Of a stretch of 64,000 bases of DNA, positions 34,555 to 42,596 are shown piece by piece. The notes under the pieces are model-generated. The model had not been told where the DNA came from. It saw only the letters and a program-made list of their open reading frames with translations, and ran no database searches. The stretch lies in assembly GCA_045562535.1 (NCBI GenBank), contig JBJKVP010000003.1:310001-374000 (forward strand). Reading direction: 5' to 3'. The position numbers and the translations under genes were made by a program. The first letter of the stretch is position 1; each line of letters opens with the position of its first letter. This DNA comes from UBA6926 sp045562535. Its GTDB lineage: Bacteria; Chloroflexota; Dehalococcoidia; UBA6926.

Positions 34555-35361
34555 TTAACTAAATTTATTGCTCTGTGTAACATAAGCACAATTCATACAA
34601 GAAGGGTTTGATTTTGGTATCTGCGTAGAATTTAATACTTCTAACATCTCTCTAAGTTTAGGTTCGATCCAAGATACATCAACCTTGTAAGGAACTAGAG
34701 TTTCAGTAAACTGCATAATCCCATTGAAATCTAATGCCGCCCTATTGGCGTTGCACACATAAAAGTAGCTAGTACTAGAAATTTCGAACCCCATTTTTTC
34801 AAAAATGTAAGCATATATGTCCATTTGTATCTTATAATTTTGATGGTATGTACCAGCTAGGTATCTGTCTATTTCAACACTGTATTTAGTTGCTTGAGAT
34901 TTATAATCAACAATAACTAATTGATCACTGTCTAAGTCAATACAAACCTCATCAATGCCTCCAAAAAGTTCGATGCTCGTATCAAATATCTGTGTTGAAA
35001 TTCCGTGACGCATTGAGTCACGCCATTTATCAATATCAGGATGCTGAAATGGAATAATATGTTCTAAGTTATTTTGAAGAAATATTCTGTGTGGCTCTTT
35101 TAATTCCCTAGACTCATCAAATTCCTTTTTTAACAAAACATCTGTAGTTTCATTAAGTGACCATCCAGGTAGGTCAGGGAAAACTATTCCTAAAACTCGA
35201 TCAGAGTAGAAACATTTTTGGCACGCCAAAAAATCACTAAATTTGGTCCTACTAATTTTAAAAGGTTCTTTTTGTTTCGGCGAATAGATAGAAGATTTGC
35301 GAGTTCTTAATCCTTTCGCATCTACAAATTGCCCTTTTGAATTACGCTTTAGACTAATCAT
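34555..35361 (-). CDS. PD-(D/E)XK nuclease, RecB/Cas4-like, with four cysteines
   Basis: The 268-residue product has the RecB-family nuclease order: N-terminal SRTKFSDFLACQKC (Cys 47 and 50), GGIDEV and IVDYKS (the acidic pair and Lys of PD-(D/E)XK, about residues 135-155), then QMDIYAY (the QxxxY motif) and a C-terminal CMNC. Two CxxC pairs bracketing the nuclease core suggest an iron-sulphur or zinc clasp, as in Cas4 and AddB. ATG 35361 is chosen for its GGAAGGT site. No cas, addA or recombinase genes are nearby. It likely acts on DNA ends, but its pathway is unknown. Its position beside a tRNA gene suggests acquisition. Confidence 0.7.
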   Translation of the reverse strand: MISLKRNSKGQFVDAKGLRTRKSSIYSPKQKEPFKISRTKFSDFLACQKCFYSDRVLGIVFPDLPGWSLNETTDVLLKKEFDESRELKEPHRIFLQNNLEHIIPFQHPDIDKWRDSMRHGISTQIFDTSIELFGGIDEVCIDLDSDQLVIVDYKSQATKYSVEIDRYLAGTYHQNYKIQMDIYAYIFEKMGFEISSTSYFYVCNANRAALDFNGIMQFTETLVPYKVDVSWIEPKLREMLEVLNSTQIPKSNPSCMNCAYVTQSNKFS

Positions 35362-35470
35362 AATCAAACCTTCCAATTAGGTATTAATGAACTAAACGTT
35401 CCTCGGACTTAGTATAAATTGTTCATTCGTTGATAGTAGTTATCAATTAATCTAGCCCAGCAAGACTTAT

Positions 35471-36265
35471 TCATATCGTATTACCATCTGACAGTGAAGA
35501 AGTCTTTAAGGCAGAATATGGAGATTCACCCTTTTCTACTAACCTGTTCCATTCCACCGCGTTAATAGTTAAGCCAGTAATATCAGAAGCTTCGCTAGTA
35601 CAAAGCCATGCGATACACCGAGCAGCATTCTCGGGGCCCACTTCGTAACTTCCAGCATTTTTCTCTTTATCCAAAATAGGAAAACTGGCGGTTGCAACTC
35701 TTCCTGGCTGAATTGCATTAGCCGTAATCCCGAACCTAGCTCCCTCTAATGCTACAGTTCTAGTAAATCCTTCTACTGCGGATTTTGATGCTCCGTAGGC
35801 GCCACCACCTCGAATACCTGTCCAAGCTCCACCTCCAGAAAAATTAATAACTCTTCCTTTTTTTAGATCTATCATGCCAGGCAAAATATACTTAACACAC
35901 AGAAAAGTGCCCAACAGATTGATATTAATAACTTCCGAAAATTCTTTAAATTCGACATTTTGGATAAAGCCAACAGGCCCTCGTATCCCTGCGTTGTTGA
36001 CTAAAATTTCAGGAGTTCCAAAAGCATCTTCTGTTAATTTAACTAATTGCTTTACATCTTGTTCATTAGAGATGTCTAATGAGGCTCCAAGAGCTTGCCC
36101 TCCTAAATCGCTTATCTGTTCAACTACAGATTGCACTTGTTCTTGAGTACGAGATGTTACGACTACCTTTGCTCCGTTTTTTGCTAGTTCTAAAGAGATT
36201 TCCCTACCTATACCGCGTCCACCTCCGGTCACGATAGCAACTTGGTCCTCTAAATTTAAATCCAT
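35471..36265 (-). CDS. Short-chain dehydrogenase/reductase
   Basis: 264 residues from ATG 36265, which has GGAGGAG 5 nt upstream. The longer open frame to 36451 adds an unconserved stretch. The Rossmann signature TGGGRGIG lies near residue 12, NNAGIRG near 90, and the catalytic Ser plus YGASK near 160. The protein is a classical NAD(P)-dependent SDR; the substrate cannot be read. The final segment SDITGLTINAVEWNRL lacks the usual DGG near the C-terminus. It is divergent from trmL. Confidence 0.88.
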   Translation of the reverse strand: MDLNLEDQVAIVTGGGRGIGREISLELAKNGAKVVVTSRTQEQVQSVVEQISDLGGQALGASLDISNEQDVKQLVKLTEDAFGTPEILVNNAGIRGPVGFIQNVEFKEFSEVININLLGTFLCVKYILPGMIDLKKGRVINFSGGGAWTGIRGGGAYGASKSAVEGFTRTVALEGARFGITANAIQPGRVATASFPILDKEKNAGSYEVGPENAARCIAWLCTSEASDITGLTINAVEWNRLVEKGESPYSALKTSSLSDGNTI

Positions 36266-36408
36266 GTCACTCCTCCAAATCGAATTGCATAGATTAATGA
36301 TATTACGTCCACTGCAGTATCTTACGAGCCTAATAAATACGCAATATACTAGGTCTAATAGAGTTATATAATAATTATGAGAAGAAGAAAAATAGATCTG
36401 AGATAACA

Positions 36409-36906
36409 ATGAACAGTATTCACGTAGTTTTATGTTCACCCAGGATCCCACAAAACACTGGTAACATCATCCGACTCTGTGCAAATACGGGTGCAGAACT
36501 ACATTTGGTACATCCTTTAGGGTTTGACATGGGAAGTTCAAATCTTAAAAGGGCTTCCCTAGACTATACGGATCTAACCACAATATGCGAGTATGCCTCT
36601 TTTAATGAATATAAAAAAAAATTCCCCGATCGTAGATTACTTGCTACAACTTCCTCAGGGAACGCCCTGTATTCGTCTATAGAATACACGACTAATGACT
36701 CAATCATTTTTGGATCAGAAGATACTGGATTATCAGCAGAAATCGTGAGCCTCTTCAAAGAAGATGAATTAATAAAAATACCAATGCAACCATCTAATCG
36801 AAGTCTTAATTTATCCAATGCAGTAGCAATAGTTACGTACGAAGCTTGGAGGCAGTCTAATTTTATTGGCACGGATTCAAATGATATAACAAAACATTTT
36901 TCTTAA
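36409..36906 (+). CDS. trmL: tRNA (cytidine/uridine-34-2'-O)-methyltransferase, TrmL-like
   Basis: 165 residues of a SPOUT trefoil-knot methyltransferase: the N-terminal VLCSPRIPQNTGNIIRLCAN and the knot motifs FGSEDTGLS and IPMQPSNRSLNLSNAVAI are diagnostic for TrmL/SpoU-type enzymes that methylate the wobble ribose of tRNA-Leu. SAM is the donor. The length matches minimal TrmL without extra domains. The ribosome-binding site is weak (GAGATAAC). It lies 77 bp before the thiolase-like gene. Confidence 0.9.
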   Translation: MNSIHVVLCSPRIPQNTGNIIRLCANTGAELHLVHPLGFDMGSSNLKRASLDYTDLTTICEYASFNEYKKKFPDRRLLATTSSGNALYSSIEYTTNDSIIFGSEDTGLSAEIVSLFKEDELIKIPMQPSNRSLNLSNAVAIVTYEAWRQSNFIGTDSNDITKHFS

Positions 36907-36983
36907 AAGTACTATATTCAATGAGCATTATTTATGTGCTAACAAATTTGATGTACTATGCTAAGGAGAAGAGGTGAGATCCA

Positions 36984-38135
36984 ATGAGAGGTGCGACAGC
37001 TATCGTTGGCTATGCAGAAATGCCAACACGTAGGCAATACCCCGGACGAACTATGAACGGTTTGCTAGCAGAAGCATCACGTGACGCAATGGCTCACGCA
37101 CGTATCCAAAAAGAAGAGATAGATGGTTTAGTTGTTGAAGGGGGAAGCGTTTACCCTACCTCTGTGGCTGAATATATGGGCTTATCACCAAATTTTATAA
37201 CAGGTGTTAGCACCATGGGCGCTAGCGGAGCCACTGCGGTTGCAGTTGGCGCTATGGCAGTGCACTCGGGGCTTGCAAAAAACGTTTTGGTCACACTGGC
37301 AGGTCCAAGAGAAGCAGGATCAGCTTGGGGAAGCGCTCCTGAGCCCGGAATGCGGACAGAGTTCGAAAATCCTTATGGGCCTGCGGTGGCTGCAAATACA
37401 GGATATGCATTAATGTATACCCGACATATGCATGAGTACGGTACTACTCAGGAGCAACTAGCTAATATTGCTGTAAATCAAAGATTCAATTCGCTCGAAA
37501 ACCCCAACGCCGTATTTAGCGGCCAGCCCATAGAATTAAAAGACGTTCTAGATTCTCGATACATTAACTACCCGATCAGACTCTTAGAATCTGTAATGCC
37601 GTGTGCGGGAGGTGCCGCAGTCATCATTACGTCTGCTGACAGAGCCACATCATTCCCAAATAAGCCTGTATATATCCTTGGAGCAGGTATCGCTTCAGAT
37701 CCACTAACCACATGGCAGAGGGAACGTCTAACTTTATCTGCCGTATCTAGATCAGCGCCAATAGCATTAAATATGTCTGGATACGGAGCACAAGACATAG
37801 AATTCGCTGAATTTTATGATTGATACACAATTTTAGAGGCAGTTTGCCTTGAAGATGCTGGGTTTGTTCCAAAAGGAGAGATAGGACCATTTTTTGCAGA
37901 AACAGACACAACTTACAAAGGTTCGTTTCCAATAAACACTGATGGGGGCCAACTATCGGGTGGTCAAGCGATGGATTCCGGAGGTTTCAGACATGTCATC
38001 GAAGCAGCACGGCAAATAATGGGAGATGGCGGACCCAGACAAGTTGCAAAGAACGATCTGTGTATGGTAAATGGTTGAGGAGGCACGGTAAGTAGCATGG
38101 CTACCCTAGTTCTCGGTTCTGAGAACACGTTATAA
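36984..38135 (+). CDS. Thiolase-like (SCP-x/Ltp2-type) protein with two in-frame TGA codons
   Basis: One continuous frame of 384 codons gives a full-length SCP-x-type protein, interrupted by TGA at codons 280 (37821) and 365 (38076). Both flanks match the family: IEFAEFYD before and YTILEAVCLEDAGF after the first TGA, then NTDGGQLSGGQ and NG-TGA-GGTVSSMATLVLG. Relatives have YDCFT-like sequence at the first TGA, so it replaces a Cys. The thiolase nucleophile Cys is absent (STMGASG, residues 77-82), which suggests an Ltp2-like aldolase or another non-thiolase role. The adjacent DUF35 gene is the usual partner. ATG follows GAGGTGAG. It is either a selenoprotein candidate (see hairpins) or a recently inactivated gene. 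No other disruption is seen. Confidence 0.75.
37834..37850 (+). promoter_or_regulatory. Candidate bacterial SECIS hairpin after first in-frame TGA
   Basis: AGGCA / TGCCT form a perfect 5-bp stem (37837-37841 with 37845-37849) closing the loop GTT, with a possible G-T pair below. The loop begins exactly 18 nt after the TGA, and its first base is G. Distance, stem size and a G in the first two loop positions fit the published bacterial SECIS rules, including the E. coli fdhF element. Short hairpins also arise by chance. Confidence 0.4.
38090..38108 (+). promoter_or_regulatory. Hairpin at the same distance after second in-frame TGA
   Basis: GTAGC / GCTAC (5 bp) close the loop ATG. The loop again begins 18 nt after the TGA at 38076. 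The loop lacks a G in its first two bases, so it fits the SECIS rules less well than the first hairpin. Confidence 0.25.
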
Positions 38136-38152
38136 TAAATAGGACAGCGATT

Positions 38153-38587
38153 ATGAAAGACACCTATAAAAAACCATTTCCAATACCGGGAGGACCTTTT
38201 GGTGCTACTAGTGGAGATTTCACTAAACCATTCTGGGATGCAACAAGAAAACACGAGCTAGTTATACCTAGATGTAAAAATCATGATGGTTTTTTCTTTT
38301 ATCCCAGAGAACTATGCCCTGTATGCCTGTCCTCAGATCTAGAATGGGCAAAGGTCACAGGTAAAGGAAGAGTATATGCATACACAGTAGTGTACCAACC
38401 TAACGACCCTCTATTTGCTGAAGATGCGCCGTATACTTACGCGGTAATCCAGTTGGACGAGGGAGCAAGAATGATATCCAATGTAATAGGTATAGATCCC
38501 AATGATGTTGAAATCGACATGAGAGTAGAAGCTGTATTTGAAGATATTAGCGATGAATGGACCCTAGTAAAATTTAAACCTATCTAG
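38153..38587 (+). CDS. Zn-ribbon OB-fold (DUF35) acyl-CoA-associated protein
   Basis: 144 residues with the DUF35 layout: an N-terminal helix (FWDATRKHELVIPRC), a rubredoxin-like ribbon in which C...H precedes CPVC (about residues 41-65), and an OB fold (GKGRVYAYTVVY ... VIQLDEGARM). Such proteins pair with thiolase-like enzymes, for example in archaeal HMG-CoA synthase complexes and with Ltp2 in steroid side-chain cleavage, where they bind or channel the CoA ester. It starts 17 bp after the thiolase-like frame and has AGGA upstream. The first ribbon pair is CKNH rather than CxxC. Confidence 0.86.
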   Translation: MKDTYKKPFPIPGGPFGATSGDFTKPFWDATRKHELVIPRCKNHDGFFFYPRELCPVCLSSDLEWAKVTGKGRVYAYTVVYQPNDPLFAEDAPYTYAVIQLDEGARMISNVIGIDPNDVEIDMRVEAVFEDISDEWTLVKFKPI

Positions 38588-38755
38588 TTTGAACCACTAT
38601 ATAATTAAGAAGGGATTTACATTTGTTTCTTATAAGCATAAAAAAAAGTGTAATGAAATTTATAGTAGTACAGACGCTTAAATTATTACTAAAATTCATA
38701 ATATTTAGACTAAAGAAAAATAGATTAATTGGTTTATGAAGAAAATCGGTACCAC

Positions 38756-39205
38756 TTATTCATGTGCATCAATTAAAATAAAAGCTATAACACACGTCTC
38801 TTCACCAGTGTTGACCCAATCGTGCAATGTTGCTCTCTGCACAATAATATCCCCTTCCTCCAAATGAACGGGAGGGCCTTGTTCCAATTCCATATCGATT
38901 TCACCTTTAAGGACTATTGCATAATCAATAGTTTCGGTTACGTGCATGTCGGTAGTGTTCCCCGGCTCGAATTCAATCACTCTAAATATAGTTCCTTGGT
39001 GAACCGGAGGCCTAGACACATCTCTCAGTCCTAAATCTTCAGATCCTGTAATATCGGGAGGCATGGTATCTGTAGTCCAAACCACGGTGCCAGTTACACC
39101 TGGCCTTGATACTTTGGCTGTAGACGCGACATCATCAATCCAAACCTTCGACTCTCCATTCTGATCATTAGTGGTAACAACTCTTCTGATATTTTTAACC
39201 ATCAT
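38756..39205 (-). CDS. Cupin-domain protein
   Basis: 149 residues. A single cupin barrel is visible in the second half: FEPGNTTDMHVTETIDYAIVLKG (motif 1) and LEEGDIIVQRATLHDWVN (motif 2). His in motif 1 and His in motif 2 can bind one metal ion. The usual motif 1 HxH is reduced to one His. Such proteins include dioxygenases, isomerases and sensors, and no specific role can be given. GAGGAAAG precedes the ATG pair. It is transcribed against its neighbours. Confidence 0.8.
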   Translation of the reverse strand: MMVKNIRRVVTTNDQNGESKVWIDDVASTAKVSRPGVTGTVVWTTDTMPPDITGSEDLGLRDVSRPPVHQGTIFRVIEFEPGNTTDMHVTETIDYAIVLKGEIDMELEQGPPVHLEEGDIIVQRATLHDWVNTGEETCVIAFILIDAHE

Positions 39206-39321
39206 CTTTCCTCACATATAATAATTAAATATTTATGCTAACCATATTAACTTTTTATCTATTCGAAGACTATAATTATTTACACTTAATCCAACTTGAT
39301 TAGCTATGGAGAAATAACCTT

Positions 39322-40014
39322 ATGAATAGGAAGAATGTTCATTTATGGTTTAAAGCGTCGTCTGTTATTGCGGGTTTTATACCCTTAATATTTATAACAT
39401 TGATAACTATATCCACCATCTTAAACCCAGGTTATGATCATGTGCGATCTACAATCAGTAGACTAGCCATTGAATCAAATTACTCATGGATTGCCAGGAT
39501 CGCGATATCAATATATGGAGCCAGTTATTTTTTCATTAGCTGGCCAATTTATCACATTTTACAATCACGAAATCAAAAAAAATCAGCATATTCCGTGTGT
39601 ATTTTACTGATCTTCGTATCTTTTTTTTCTCTGATGACCGGATTAATTCCCGATGATATCGATCGAGGAGGGATTTTCGTCACCCATAGCTCAGGCGGTA
39701 TATCAATATCCGGTATGATCCATGACGTTTCGTCACGCTTGTCCTTTATATGCGGGATCACAGCAATATCAATATTTTCGGCAGCGAGCATAAGATACGA
39801 AAAAAATAGATGGCTTCCCATATTATCAATATTAACTGTGATTATCATGTTAGTTGCAGGAGGAATATTTACGATAACAATCATGCTCCCCTACTCACAT
39901 TGGTTATGGAACTGGATAGGGATATTCCAAAAAATAATTGTTCTCTCAAGTGTTGTATGGATACAAATTATTTCTATCCGAGTTTTTATCGCAATTAGAT
40001 CTGGGGAACTATAA
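39322..40014 (+). CDS. DUF998 family membrane protein
   Basis: 230 residues with six or so hydrophobic helices and the family features NPGYDHVRSTISRLA near residue 34 and THSSGG...IHDVSS near 130. DUF998 proteins are integral membrane proteins of unknown function. The ribosome-binding site is GGAG 9 nt before ATG. It lies 63 bp upstream of an SDR gene in the same orientation, but a functional link is not evident. Confidence 0.78.
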   Translation: MNRKNVHLWFKASSVIAGFIPLIFITLITISTILNPGYDHVRSTISRLAIESNYSWIARIAISIYGASYFFISWPIYHILQSRNQKKSAYSVCILLIFVSFFSLMTGLIPDDIDRGGIFVTHSSGGISISGMIHDVSSRLSFICGITAISIFSAASIRYEKNRWLPILSILTVIIMLVAGGIFTITIMLPYSHWLWNWIGIFQKIIVLSSVVWIQIISIRVFIAIRSGEL

Positions 40015-40077
40015 TCCTTCTCCATAATATTTGTTCTATAATTACTAAAACTAAACATTTATATTCAGAGGTGCCAT

Positions 40078-40875
40078 ATGCCAACATTGCCAGAGTTTAA
40101 TTTAGACGGAAAAGTAGCAATAGTAACGGGAGCAGCACAAGGAATTGGTAAGGGGATTGCCAAATCCTTAGCAAGAGCCGGGGCTGACATAGTTATCGCT
40201 GGAATATCTCTAGGAGATAGGGAAAATGACGACAAAGCCATGCAATCAGCTGCTGAAGAGATAGCAGAGCTAGGAACTAAAGTATTACCTATAACAGCAG
40301 ATCTGAGAAATTTAGATGAAGTTGAAAACCTGATGAGCCAAACTTTGGATCAATTTGGAGGGAAGCTCGACATAATGGTAAACAACGCTGGAGGCAGCTT
40401 TAACGGTCATTTCATGGAAATAAGTGATAGAGGATATGAAGCAGTAACCCGAAACAATTTCCGAACAACATTTTTAGGCTGCAAAGCTGCTGCTAACATA
40501 ATGCTAAAAGAAGGCGGTGGATCAATCATTAATTTAGCATCAACTACTGCTTTTAACCCTGCAACAACTCAACCAGTATATGGAGCAAACAAAGCAGCAA
40601 TTATGCACCTAACCCAAACGTTAGCTGTTGAATTTGCACCAACCATTAGAGTTAACGCAGTTGCACCAGGACTGACAGATACCGAAGGTCTTCGTGCGCA
40701 ATACCCAGACAATCCTGACGAGGTTATCTCGACTTTAAGCGAAGATTTCGCGGCAAAACGTCTTGCTACCACAAATGATATAGGCCTTGCGGTAGTATTC
40801 TTGTGCAGCGATGCTGCTTCCCATATTAGTGGTGTTACTATGAAAATTGATGGTGGAGGAATGGCTATGCGCTGA
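40078..40875 (+). CDS. Short-chain dehydrogenase/reductase
   Basis: 265 residues, classical SDR: TGAAQGIG (about 18-25), NNAGG (about 102-106), and the catalytic Ser with YGANK (about 162-166). The typical C-terminal KIDGGGM follows, and the gene ends at TGA. NAD(P)-dependent oxidation or reduction of an alcohol or ketone is expected, resembling FabG-type and sugar/steroid dehydrogenases. The ribosome-binding site is AGAGGTG. It is not closely like the SDR at 35.5 kb. Confidence 0.9.
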   Translation: MPTLPEFNLDGKVAIVTGAAQGIGKGIAKSLARAGADIVIAGISLGDRENDDKAMQSAAEEIAELGTKVLPITADLRNLDEVENLMSQTLDQFGGKLDIMVNNAGGSFNGHFMEISDRGYEAVTRNNFRTTFLGCKAAANIMLKEGGGSIINLASTTAFNPATTQPVYGANKAAIMHLTQTLAVEFAPTIRVNAVAPGLTDTEGLRAQYPDNPDEVISTLSEDFAAKRLATTNDIGLAVVFLCSDAASHISGVTMKIDGGGMAMR

Positions 40876-40965
40876 ACAATTTATATTGCTATCAGCAATT
40901 ATTGATAAAGTTTCCCACCTTCCTATCAATAATTAACCTTCAAGATTTATATGGAGGAAATACCA

Positions 40966-41601
40966 TTGAAACACAGCAATACTATACATATATCAAGTCA
41001 CCCTCTCATAGGTGAAAAATTATCGACTCTGAGGGATATAAATACATCCCCAGAATTGTTTAGAAGTTTAGTTGCCGAACTAACTTCCCTGTTAATATAT
41101 GAGGCCACATTAGATCTAAACACATTAACCGTCGAAATAGAAACCCCTCTACAAAAAACCAGCGGCACAAAAATAGATGGTGCGATATCTATTGTACCTA
41201 TACTCAGGGCTGGCCTTGGGATGGTAGACAGTGCGCTTAAAATTATCCCCAAAGCTAAAGTCTGGCACATTGGGGTAAAACGAAATGAAGAAACCCTTGA
41301 ACCAATAGAATATTATGTTAAAAAACCAAATGTGGAACAAACTGGCACCTGTATCATTCTAGATCCAATGTTAGCTACAGGGGGTTCTTTGTCAGCAGTT
41401 TGCTCGATTTTAAAATCTTGGGGGGTAAATAATATCAGGTATATTGGGCTATTAGCGGCCCCTGAGGGCGTTAAACGGATACAGGATGACCACCCAGATG
41501 TTGACATGTTCATCGCCTGTATTGATTCTCATCTTGATAAAAACGGGTATATCGTTCCAGGATTAGGGGATGCCGGAGACAGACAATTTGACACTCTGTA
41601 A
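40966..41601 (+). CDS. upp: Uracil phosphoribosyltransferase
   Basis: 211 residues with the PRPP-binding loop ILDPMLATGGS (about 125-135), PILRAGLGM, and the uracil-contact tail GLGDAGDRQF. It salvages uracil to UMP. I prefer TTG 40966, which has GGAGG exactly 8 nt upstream; ATG 40951 overlaps that ribosome-binding site and would add five residues. panE-like 41622 follows after 20 bp. Confidence 0.95.
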   Translation: MKHSNTIHISSHPLIGEKLSTLRDINTSPELFRSLVAELTSLLIYEATLDLNTLTVEIETPLQKTSGTKIDGAISIVPILRAGLGMVDSALKIIPKAKVWHIGVKRNEETLEPIEYYVKKPNVEQTGTCIILDPMLATGGSLSAVCSILKSWGVNNIRYIGLLAAPEGVKRIQDDHPDVDMFIACIDSHLDKNGYIVPGLGDAGDRQFDTL

Positions 41602-41621
41602 CTAAGCTACTAGGAGAGATC

Positions 41622-42560
41622 ATGAGGATCGCAATTTTTGGAGCAGGCGCTGTCGGATCTTATGTTGGTGGGAAACTACTCCAGTCTGGAGAACATGATA
41701 TTTTCATGATTGCCAGAGGCAACCATTTAAAGGCACTCAATTCCAGTGGATTGAAAGTGACCAGTATAAATGGAAATTTTAAGATTAAATCTTTATACGC
41801 GACAGATACTCCTTCTCAAATTGGCCCAGTTGACTATGTAATATTGACAGTTAAATCTTGGATGGTAGCCGAAGCTACAAAATCTATGTTGCCTCTAATA
41901 GGCAAAGACACGGTGGTACTCCCTCTCCAAAATGGTATTGAATCACCCAGCCAAATTAGCTCTATAATCGATCCGAAACAAGTTCTAGGGGGAATGTGCA
42001 GGATATTTAGTTCAATACCAGAACCAGGGCATATAAATCATTTTGGTTCAGAGCCGTTGATCGTAATAGGAGAACTGAGTGGTGAGAAAACAACCCGAGT
42101 GAGGGAAATAGAGATTGCACTCAATAATTCGCATTTAGCCTGCACTATTTCTCCTGATATAACTGCTTCCATGTGGGAAAAACTGATTTTTGTTGGGCCC
42201 GTTGGGGCTGTTGGATCAGTAACCAGAGCCCCCTTGGGGGAGATATTACAACTGAAACAATCTAGAGAATTATTACAAAATTTAATGGAAGAAATATACG
42301 AAGTCGGGCTAGCTCTCGGAGTGCAATTAAATCAGAACGTCGTTCACGATAGCATAAAATATGCAGAGCAATCACCATTCGAAGCAACATCATCGATGCA
42401 AAGAGATATAATCGACGGAAATCGATCTGAACTGGAAAGCCAAGTAGGAGTGGTAGTAAGATTGGGAACTAAAGCAAAAATAGCAACGCCTGCGCACGAA
42501 TATATTTACAGTTTACTATTACCAATAGAAACTAAAGCAAGGAGCAAGATAGAATTATAA
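41622..42560 (+). CDS. 2-dehydropantoate 2-reductase family (PanE/ApbA) oxidoreductase
   Basis: 312 residues: N-terminal NADP-binding GAGAVGSYVGGKL, then LTVKSW near residue 75, PLQNGIES near 105, the catalytic Lys in MWEKLIFVGPVGAV near 190, and a helical C-terminal domain with Glu in SSMQRDI..GNRSELE. It likely reduces ketopantoate in coenzyme A synthesis, but genomes often have several paralogues with other 2-oxoacid substrates. The ribosome-binding site is AGGAGAG. Confidence 0.87.
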   Translation: MRIAIFGAGAVGSYVGGKLLQSGEHDIFMIARGNHLKALNSSGLKVTSINGNFKIKSLYATDTPSQIGPVDYVILTVKSWMVAEATKSMLPLIGKDTVVLPLQNGIESPSQISSIIDPKQVLGGMCRIFSSIPEPGHINHFGSEPLIVIGELSGEKTTRVREIEIALNNSHLACTISPDITASMWEKLIFVGPVGAVGSVTRAPLGEILQLKQSRELLQNLMEEIYEVGLALGVQLNQNVVHDSIKYAEQSPFEATSSMQRDIIDGNRSELESQVGVVVRLGTKAKIATPAHEYIYSLLLPIETKARSKIEL

Positions 42561-42596
42561 ATAGCGGACTTATATATAATAAAAAAGGAATTAGCA

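Noticed and set aside
34555..35361. Cas4 of a CRISPR locus
   Set aside because: No cas1, cas2 or other cas genes are adjacent, and I saw no direct-repeat array anywhere in the window.
34263..36265. Integrated element at tRNA-Thr
   Set aside because: There is no integrase, no duplicate of the tRNA 3' end, and trpS and SDR genes flank it without a sign of element borders.
36266..36451. N-terminal extension of the SDR
   Set aside because: The Rossmann motif starts right after ATG 36265, which has a strong GGAGGAG. The extension overlaps the divergent trmL start.
36984..38135. TGA read as Trp (alternative genetic code)
   Set aside because: TGA ends several genes exactly at normal C-termini: trpS (33080), the SDR ending at 40875, the HicB-like gene (14644) and the small gene ending at 16066. 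It is a true stop in this genome.
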